Below, piece by piece: positions 59,391 through 64,000 of a stretch of DNA of 64,000 nucleotides. Made by a program: the position numbers and the translations under genes. Numbering within the stretch: the stretch's first letter is position 1; each line of letters begins with the position of its first letter. This DNA is from Pseudomonas sp. ACN8 (GTDB lineage: Bacteria; Pseudomonadota; Gammaproteobacteria; Pseudomonadales; Pseudomonadaceae): the NCBI RefSeq assembly GCF_002303925.1, contig NZ_MRCS01000023.1:1-64000 (forward strand), given 5' to 3'. The notes under the pieces are model-generated. The model made no database searches, was not told the origin of the DNA, and saw only the letters and a list, made by a program, of their open reading frames with translations.

Positions 59391-59409
59391 TTTTGTTGTT
59401 GTTTTTATT
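59391..59409 (-). promoter_or_regulatory. Hfq/Crc-type CA motif before dctP
   Basis: The minus strand reads AATAAAAACAACAACAAAA, ending 14 nt before the dctP start. It contains several overlapping AAnAAnAA units, the strongest such motif in the window. Confidence 0.6.
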
Positions 59410-59452
59410 CAAGGCACAGCGATCCGGCAGGAGCGCTTTTCTTTCGAGAAAG

Positions 59453-60340
59453 TCAGTCGTTGAACAGGGTTTCGGGTAAACCTTTGACGCCGGGGTCGAG
59501 GGCGAACACGCCACCGGCCAGTGATTGCGGGTCATGGTCGTCGCCAGGGCGGATCGAGGTCACGAACAGCGTGTCCAGTCGAGGGCCACCGAAGGCGCAC
59601 ATGGTGGGTTTTTTCACAGGTACCGCGAGGGAACGGTCGAGTCGGCCGTCGGGGGTAAAGCGGTGGATGAGCCCGGCGTCGTTGGCGCAAATCCAGTAGC
59701 AGCCATCGGCGTCGACCGCTGCGCCGTCGGGGCGACCTTCGTATTGGTTCATATCCACGAACAGGCGGCGATTCGAAGGTGTGCCGGTGTCGATGTCGTA
59801 GTCGAAGGCCCAGATCTGCTGGACCTGCGGGTGGGAATCGGACAGGTACATCGTGCGCCCGTCCGGACTGAAGCCCAGGCCGTTGGGCACGATGAAGCCG
59901 CTCAGTCGGGTCTCGAGCGACCCGCTATGACCGGCGCTGTAGCGATACAAGGTTCCGTTGGCGGCGTTGGCGCCCATGTTCAACACCATGCTGCCGGCCC
60001 AGAAACGCCCCTGACGGTCGCAACGGCCGTCGTTCAGGCGCATGTCGTCGCGGGCGTGATCGACGTGGGCCAACAAATTTGTATCGAGGCTGCCGTCATT
60101 GCGCGGATGCAGGCGGAAAAACCCGCTTTCCATTCCCGCGACCCAGCCACCGTCACGGTGACGGGCGATGCAAGCGAGCATCTGCGGGGTTGTCCAGGCA
60201 TCCACTTGCCCGGTGTCGGCACTCCAGCGTTGTAAAGCGCCAGCGGGAATATCCACCCAGTACAGGGCGTTTTCCTGAGGTACCCAGACCGGGCTTTCAC
60301 CGACCGCGTTGCGGGCGTCGACAATCAATTCGGCAAGCAT
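59453..60340 (-). CDS. SMP-30/gluconolactonase family uronolactonase
   Basis: A 295-residue six-bladed propeller lactonase. Metal-binding residues occur in ARNAVGESPVWVPQENALYW (the Glu), FIVPNGLGFSPDGRTMYLSD (Asn and Asp) and MRLNDGRCDRQGRFWAG. Beside uronate dehydrogenase it most likely opens the aldarolactone that Udh releases, giving galactarate or glucarate. It lies 52 bp after udh on the same strand; AACAAAAACC precedes its start. Confidence 0.9.
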   Translation of the reverse strand: MLAELIVDARNAVGESPVWVPQENALYWVDIPAGALQRWSADTGQVDAWTTPQMLACIARHRDGGWVAGMESGFFRLHPRNDGSLDTNLLAHVDHARDDMRLNDGRCDRQGRFWAGSMVLNMGANAANGTLYRYSAGHSGSLETRLSGFIVPNGLGFSPDGRTMYLSDSHPQVQQIWAFDYDIDTGTPSNRRLFVDMNQYEGRPDGAAVDADGCYWICANDAGLIHRFTPDGRLDRSLAVPVKKPTMCAFGGPRLDTLFVTSIRPGDDHDPQSLAGGVFALDPGVKGLPETLFND

Positions 60341-60392
60341 GGCAACTCATTCCCTTGGTTTTTGTTGTGGGGATCAAGCAACGCGTGAAGGT

Positions 60393-61217
60393 TCAGTCGC
60401 CGAACGGGCCGGCTGCGCAGAAGGCGCCGCCCTGATACAGCCGCGCGGGGTCATCGGCGGCCGGCATCGGCTGGGCTTCGATTTTTTCGCGGAACATTTC
60501 GGAGCTGTCCCGCGGGGCAAAACCCAGGGCTGTGGCATAGCGGTTGTCCCACCAGATGTCCTTGTTGTCGGACATGCCGTAGACCACGGTGTGGCCGACG
60601 TTCGGGGTGCACAAGGCACGCTCGAGCAGTTGGGTCAGGTCGCCGAAGCTCAGCCAGGTGCTCATCATCCGGCGGTTGTGCGGTTCCGGGAACGACGAGC
60701 CGATGCGCACGCTGACGGTTTCGATGCCATAGCGGTCAAAGTAGAAGGTGGCCATGTCTTCGCCGTAGGACTTGGACAAACCGTAGTAACTGTCCGGGCG
60801 GCGAGGGGAGTGGGCATCGATCACTTCGTCCTGCCTGTAGAAGCCGATCACATGGTTGGAACTGGCGAAAATCACCCGCTTCACACCGTGACGGCGCGCG
60901 GCTTCGTAGATGTGGAACACGCCGCAGATGTTGGCGCCGAGGATCTCTTCGAACGAGCGCTCGGTCGACACGCCGCCGAAGTGCAGGATCGCGTCCACGC
61001 CTTCGACCAGTTGATGCACCGCTTGCTTGTCGGCCAGATCGCAGGGCACGACTTCTTCGTGATCATCGATGGCAGGTGCGATATCGGCGATGTCCGACAG
61101 GCGAATCACATTGGCGTAAGGGCGCAGGCTTTCGCGCAGGACTTTCCCGAGGCCACCGGCGGCGCCGGTCAGCAGCAGGCGATTGAAAGGGGTGCGGGCG
61201 GTTGCAGTGGTCGTCAT
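60393..61217 (-). CDS. udh: uronate dehydrogenase
   Basis: A 274-residue short-chain dehydrogenase of the extended type. NAD-binding is LLLTGAAGGLGKVLRESLRP; the catalytic tyrosine and lysine are in DSYYGLSKSYGED (about 135-147), with serine in IFASSNHVIGFY. The segment ILHFGGVSTERSFEEILGAN is characteristic of Udh. It oxidises galacturonate or glucuronate to the aldaro-lactone. It is the first gene of the operon udh, lactonase, dctP, dctQ, dctM, epimerase; a GntR-type site lies 45 bp upstream. Confidence 0.93.
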   Translation of the reverse strand: MTTTATARTPFNRLLLTGAAGGLGKVLRESLRPYANVIRLSDIADIAPAIDDHEEVVPCDLADKQAVHQLVEGVDAILHFGGVSTERSFEEILGANICGVFHIYEAARRHGVKRVIFASSNHVIGFYRQDEVIDAHSPRRPDSYYGLSKSYGEDMATFYFDRYGIETVSVRIGSSFPEPHNRRMMSTWLSFGDLTQLLERALCTPNVGHTVVYGMSDNKDIWWDNRYATALGFAPRDSSEMFREKIEAQPMPAADDPARLYQGGAFCAAGPFGD

Positions 61218-61260
61218 GGGAATCCTGGGCGCTTGGTTATTATTTTTAGATTCGTTGTAG

Positions 61261-61273
61261 GTTGTCGTACGAC
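61261..61273. promoter_or_regulatory. GntR-type operator before udh
   Basis: GTTGTCGTACGAC contains TTGTCGTACGA, fitting the FadR-subfamily GntR pattern TnGTnnnACnA. Similar sites precede oprD; the repressor gene is not in the window. Confidence 0.55.
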
Positions 61274-61363
61274 TGTGACGAAGTATCGTTAGGGTTTCCG
61301 GCTCTTGTCAACGCGACTTTGGTTGAAAGGGACGGAGGGTCATTTTCCTGTTTTCCTGTTTTC

Positions 61364-61465
61364 CTGTAGGAGCGAGCCTGCTCGCGAAGAACTCATGAAC
61401 ACCGCGGGGTGCCAGGCAGCCAGCGTTATCGTTGGCGACCATCGCGAGCAGGCTCGCTCCTACAG
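61364..61465. repeat. REPIN, spacer family A (reverse)
   Basis: Arms are at 61364-61388 and 61439-61465. It lies between the udh promoter and the oprD stop. Three tandem TTTTCCTG units (61343-61366) precede it. Confidence 0.9.
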
Positions 61466-61489
61466 GGGGGAGGACGTGTTCACACCGGA

Positions 61490-62785
61490 TTACAACAACG
61501 AAATCGGATAGCTGATGAAAATCCGGTTCTCATCAAACTCGTTGGTGCTGAAGCTCTTGCGAATAGTTGCATTACGCCATTTCACGTTGAGGTTTTTCAG
61601 CGCACCACTCTGCACGGTGTAGGCCAGCTCCGATTCGCGACCCCATTCTTCACCGTCGGTAATTTTCCCGGTGTGCACATTGTCGCCGCTGATGTAGCGG
61701 TTCATCAGGGTCAGGCCCGGAACACCCAGGGCGGCGAAGTTGTAGTCGTGGCGCACCTGCCAGGATTTCTCTTGGGCGTTGTCATAGCTGGAGTTGTAGC
61801 TGTCGTTGGCCAGGGTGCCGCCGCTGGTGCCGTTGACCCGCATCCAGACGTCGTCGCCGGTGAGTTTTTGCAGGCCGACGTAGAAGGTGTTGCCGCCGTA
61901 CTTGGCCGAGAGCAGGGCGAACGCGGTCTTGTTGTCGAGATCACCGGCCAGCGCGCTGCCGTCTTCCTTGCCGATGAAGTAGCCCAGGTTGGCGCCCAGG
62001 GTCCAGTCGCCGAGGGGCTGGCTGTGGGTCAGGTTGAAGTATTGCTGCTGATAGATGTCACGGAGTTCCGAGTACCAGACGCCGACCTGCGTGCGTTTTT
62101 CGTTGAAGGCATATTCACCGCCGCCGAAGTTGAAACGGTCCGAGGTGAACGCCGCTTTGCCGTTCATGAACATGTCTTCCATGCTCGCGTCGTTACGCGG
62201 GCTGTTTTTCTGGAATTGACCGCCATAGAGCGTCAGGCCGCTGATTTCGGTGGAGGTCACCTGAGCGCCCTGGAAGGTCTGCGGCAGCGAGCGGCCATCG
62301 TCGGAACGCAGGATCGGCAGCACCGGCATCCATTCACCGACCTTCAATTCGGTTTTCGAGATCTTGCCTTTGAGCGCCACGCCGAGCCGGCCGAAATTGT
62401 CGGCGGGGCGGCCGTCGTCGTGGATCGGCAACAGCTGCGTGCCACCAGTGCCTTTGCCGCCATCGAGCTTCTGCGAGTACAGGCCCAGTACATCGACACC
62501 AAAACCCACGGTGCCCTGGGTGAACCCGGAGCGGGCATCGAGAATGAAGTTCTGCGTCCACTCTTCAGCCTTGCCCTGGGGGTAGGCCGGGTTGGTGTAG
62601 TTGCGGTTGATGTAGGCGTTGCGCAGATTCAGCGTGGCCTTGGCGTCGTCGGTGAAACCTTCGGCCTGGCAGGTGATGGGCAGGACGAGGGCCAGGCCGC
62701 TGCAGCCGATCAGGCTCAGTGAATGGCGACGGGTGAGGATAGGCCGTGAACGACGGATGGACGAATTGCGGGCGAGCTTGCTCAC
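61490..62785 (-). CDS. OprD family outer-membrane porin
   Basis: A 431-residue 18-stranded substrate-specific porin. The signal region is about 1-42 (long arginine-rich start, then LSLIGCSGLALVLPITCQA). The mature part begins EGFTDDAKATLNLRNAYINR, typical of OprD, and includes KAEEWTQNFILDARSGFTQG. The C-terminus ENRIFISYPISLL is the family end. The start is a GTG with AAGGGAG upstream. Its location beyond udh with shared GntR-like sites suggests uptake of uronates or aldarates across the outer membrane. Confidence 0.92.
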   Translation of the reverse strand: MSKLARNSSIRRSRPILTRRHSLSLIGCSGLALVLPITCQAEGFTDDAKATLNLRNAYINRNYTNPAYPQGKAEEWTQNFILDARSGFTQGTVGFGVDVLGLYSQKLDGGKGTGGTQLLPIHDDGRPADNFGRLGVALKGKISKTELKVGEWMPVLPILRSDDGRSLPQTFQGAQVTSTEISGLTLYGGQFQKNSPRNDASMEDMFMNGKAAFTSDRFNFGGGEYAFNEKRTQVGVWYSELRDIYQQQYFNLTHSQPLGDWTLGANLGYFIGKEDGSALAGDLDNKTAFALLSAKYGGNTFYVGLQKLTGDDVWMRVNGTSGGTLANDSYNSSYDNAQEKSWQVRHDYNFAALGVPGLTLMNRYISGDNVHTGKITDGEEWGRESELAYTVQSGALKNLNVKWRNATIRKSFSTNEFDENRIFISYPISLL

Positions 62786-62800
62786 TGTGACGCTCCCTTT

Positions 62801-62820
62801 CTTTTTTGTTTTTATTGTTT
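62801..62820 (-). promoter_or_regulatory. A-rich Hfq/Crc-type motif before oprD
   Basis: The minus strand reads AAACAATAAAAACAAAAAAG directly ahead of the ribosome site AAGGGAG. It overlaps the downstream edge of the GntR-type operator. Confidence 0.5.
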
Positions 62821-62839
62821 GTCATACGTCGTCGTACAA
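62819..62839. promoter_or_regulatory. GntR-type operators before oprD
   Basis: TTGTCATACGT (62819-62829) and, on the minus strand, TTGTACGACGA (62839-62829) both fit or nearly fit TnGTnnnACnA. A related GTTATACGATGAC lies at 62887-62899. Confidence 0.55.
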
Positions 62840-62997
62840 CATTGGCGGCGATTATTTACAGGCCGTTTCAGTGTTGTCAATCGGAAGTTATACGATGACT
62901 TGTCCGGGAGGCGGGGGAGTGAAATGTTTGGTTTGACCCTGTCGCCGCGAGCTAGAGCGGATGCTAGTCTTGCTCAACGTTGTTGTCGGGGATCCGC

Positions 62998-63618
62998 ATG
63001 GGCAATCACAAGATCGAGATTCGTCGCAGTAACGTCGAAAAAATCCTGCTGGGGGCGGAAAAGGTCTTCGCTGAAAAGGGCTTCGGCAGCACCGCCATGG
63101 CCGACATCGCCGCCGAGGTGCAACTGCCGCGTTCCAACCTGCACTATTACTTCAGCACCAAGACCGAGTTGTACAGCGCCGTGCTGTTCGACCTGCTGGA
63201 AGTCTGGAAGCAGGACGCGCTGTGCTTCGAGATGTTCGACGACCCGCGTGTGGTGCTCAGCAGCTACATCCGCGCCAAGATGAACCATTCCCGCAGCCGG
63301 CCGTATGGCTCGAAAGTCTGGGCCAACGAAATCATCCATGGCGCGCCGACCCTCGGCGCAGCGCTGGACGCGAGCCTGTACGACTGGGCCAAGATGAAGG
63401 AAGCGAAAATCCGCCAGTGGGTGGAGGACAAACGCATCCTGCCGGTGGAGCCCTCGAGCCTGCTGTACATGATCTGGGCCTCGACCCAGCACTATGCCGA
63501 CTTCGATCACCAGGTGAACATTCTCAATGATCATCAGCCACTGTCGGACATGCAGTTCGAGAAAGCGGTGCAGACGGTGACCAGTGTGATTTTGCGGGGG
63601 ATTGGGCTGGAGCCTTGA
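62998..63618 (+). CDS. TetR/AcrR family regulator (RutR-like)
   Basis: A 206-residue repressor. The N-terminal helix-turn-helix contains KILLGAEKVFAEKGFGSTAM and DIAAEVQLPRSNLHYYFSTK (about 15-60). The C-terminal ligand domain carries MIWASTQHYADFDHQV, as in regulators of pyrimidine catabolism (RutR/PydR type). The ATG at 62998 (MGNHKIEIRRSN) follows GGGGATCCGC and is preferred over one six codons earlier. It is convergent with preA, which encodes dihydropyrimidine dehydrogenase, supporting that role. Confidence 0.85.
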   Translation: MGNHKIEIRRSNVEKILLGAEKVFAEKGFGSTAMADIAAEVQLPRSNLHYYFSTKTELYSAVLFDLLEVWKQDALCFEMFDDPRVVLSSYIRAKMNHSRSRPYGSKVWANEIIHGAPTLGAALDASLYDWAKMKEAKIRQWVEDKRILPVEPSSLLYMIWASTQHYADFDHQVNILNDHQPLSDMQFEKAVQTVTSVILRGIGLEP

Positions 63619-63641
63619 GATTTTTGTTGTTGCTGCGGGCC

Positions 63642-63709
63642 TCATCGCGAGCAGGCTCGCTCCCACATTGAAATGCAATCCAATGTGGGAGCGAGCCTGC
63701 TCGCGATGG
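63642..63709. repeat. REP pair, tail-to-tail
   Basis: Arms are at 63642-63667 and 63684-63709, with a 16-bp spacer TTGAAATGCAATCCAA, between the convergent TetR and preA genes. Confidence 0.9.
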
Positions 63710-63732
63710 CGTCAGTTCAGGCGCTGCTGACC

Positions 63733-64000
63733 TCAAGGGCTGACGTGATACGGATTCCTCGGATCATGATTCCAGTCCAGGAACGGCTTGCCGGTCTCCA
63801 CCGGCACCATCTCGATACAGTCCTGCACCGGACAGGTGATCTGGCACAGGTTGCAGCCCACGCATTCCTCATCGATCACTTGATACGTGTGAGTGCCGTC
63901 CGCTTGCTTGAGGCTGGCCACGGCCTGGTGCGAGGTGTCCTCACAGGCGATATGGCAACGACCGCAACCGATGCACGCCTCCTGATCAATCTTCGCGATC
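63733..64000 (-). CDS. preA: dihydropyrimidine dehydrogenase subunit PreA, C-terminal part
   Basis: The frame is open to the window edge; only the last 89 residues are seen. They hold two 4Fe-4S clusters: CIGCGRCHIAC and CVGCNLCQITCPVQDCIEMV, a ferredoxin-like tail. The end NHDPRNPYHVSP is characteristic of the NAD-dependent dihydropyrimidine dehydrogenase subunit PreA, which reduces uracil and thymine in the reductive catabolic pathway together with PreT. The start and flavin domain lie beyond base 64000. Confidence 0.9.
   Translation of the reverse strand, partial: IAKIDQEACIGCGRCHIACEDTSHQAVASLKQADGTHTYQVIDEECVGCNLCQITCPVQDCIEMVPVETGKPFLDWNHDPRNPYHVSP

Noticed and set aside
61343..61366. 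Three tandem TTTTCCTG units next to a REP
   Set aside because: Too short to be more than local slippage; no functional sign.
1..64000. CRISPR arrays, tRNA/rRNA genes, insertion sequences, prophage
   Set aside because: The regularly scattered REP palindromes are single or paired intergenic elements, not direct-repeat arrays; no transposase, integrase, or cloverleaf sequence was recognised.

Overview
The window is chromosomal DNA of a Pseudomonas of the fluorescens/putida type. Three things point there: GC-rich, GC3-rich coding; about eighteen intergenic loci carrying the roughly 25-bp REP palindrome (GTAGGAGCGAG/CTCGCGAT type); and gene blocks diagnostic for the genus (bkdR-bkdA1A2B-lpdV, ped/pqq/erc, nosP-nahK). 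No tRNA, rRNA, CRISPR array, insertion sequence or prophage was seen.

Left part (1-23 kb): the N-terminal 670 residues of a large Ig-like repeat protein; a DoxX protein; a ProA-like aldehyde dehydrogenase; topoisomerase III; a GMC oxidoreductase plus MHS symporter opposite a LysR regulator; the DNA glycosylase AlkC; a Kef-type antiporter; a PAS-GGDEF diguanylate cyclase; an FKBP isomerase; a translationally coupled protealysin/emfourin protease-inhibitor pair; a P450 opposite an ArsR-like regulator; and ilvE.

Middle (23-31.5 kb): the branched-chain keto-acid dehydrogenase operon with BkdR, then a BigR-type persulfide/sulfite detoxification locus in which the sulfide:quinone oxidoreductase gene survives only as a 50-codon remnant.

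Core (31.4-55.6 kb): a porin, nosP-nahK, then a very complete PQQ alcohol-oxidation locus. Its minus arm encodes ErdR, a CxxxCW rhodanese-like protein, an ABC-2 exporter, a YVTN propeller and a periplasmic binding protein. Its plus arm encodes cytochrome c550, a MoxJ-like binding protein, a SoxYZ-like carrier, a SoxH-like metallohydrolase, the quinoprotein alcohol dehydrogenase, aldehyde dehydrogenase, pqqABCDE, ercA and ercS. The only quinoprotein dehydrogenase here is of the PedH (lanthanide) type, with Asp325 next to catalytic Asp323; no calcium-type PedE/ExaA and no PedS2/PedR2 are present in the locus. Alcohol would be oxidised by PedH in the periplasm, electrons passed to cytochrome c550, and the aldehyde oxidised by ExaC, with ErcS, NahK and ErdR as control layer. 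A 15-bp element shared by the divergent promoter and the pedH promoter, and partly by pqqA, is a strong candidate operator.

Right part (55.5-64 kb): a uronate catabolism operon (uronate dehydrogenase, uronolactonase, TRAP transporter, epimerase) and its OprD porin, with GntR-type operator sequences ahead of both; then a TetR regulator and the 3' end of preA (pyrimidine degradation).

Many catabolic genes have A-rich AAnAAnAA motifs at their ribosome binding sites, suggesting shared Hfq/Crc catabolite repression.
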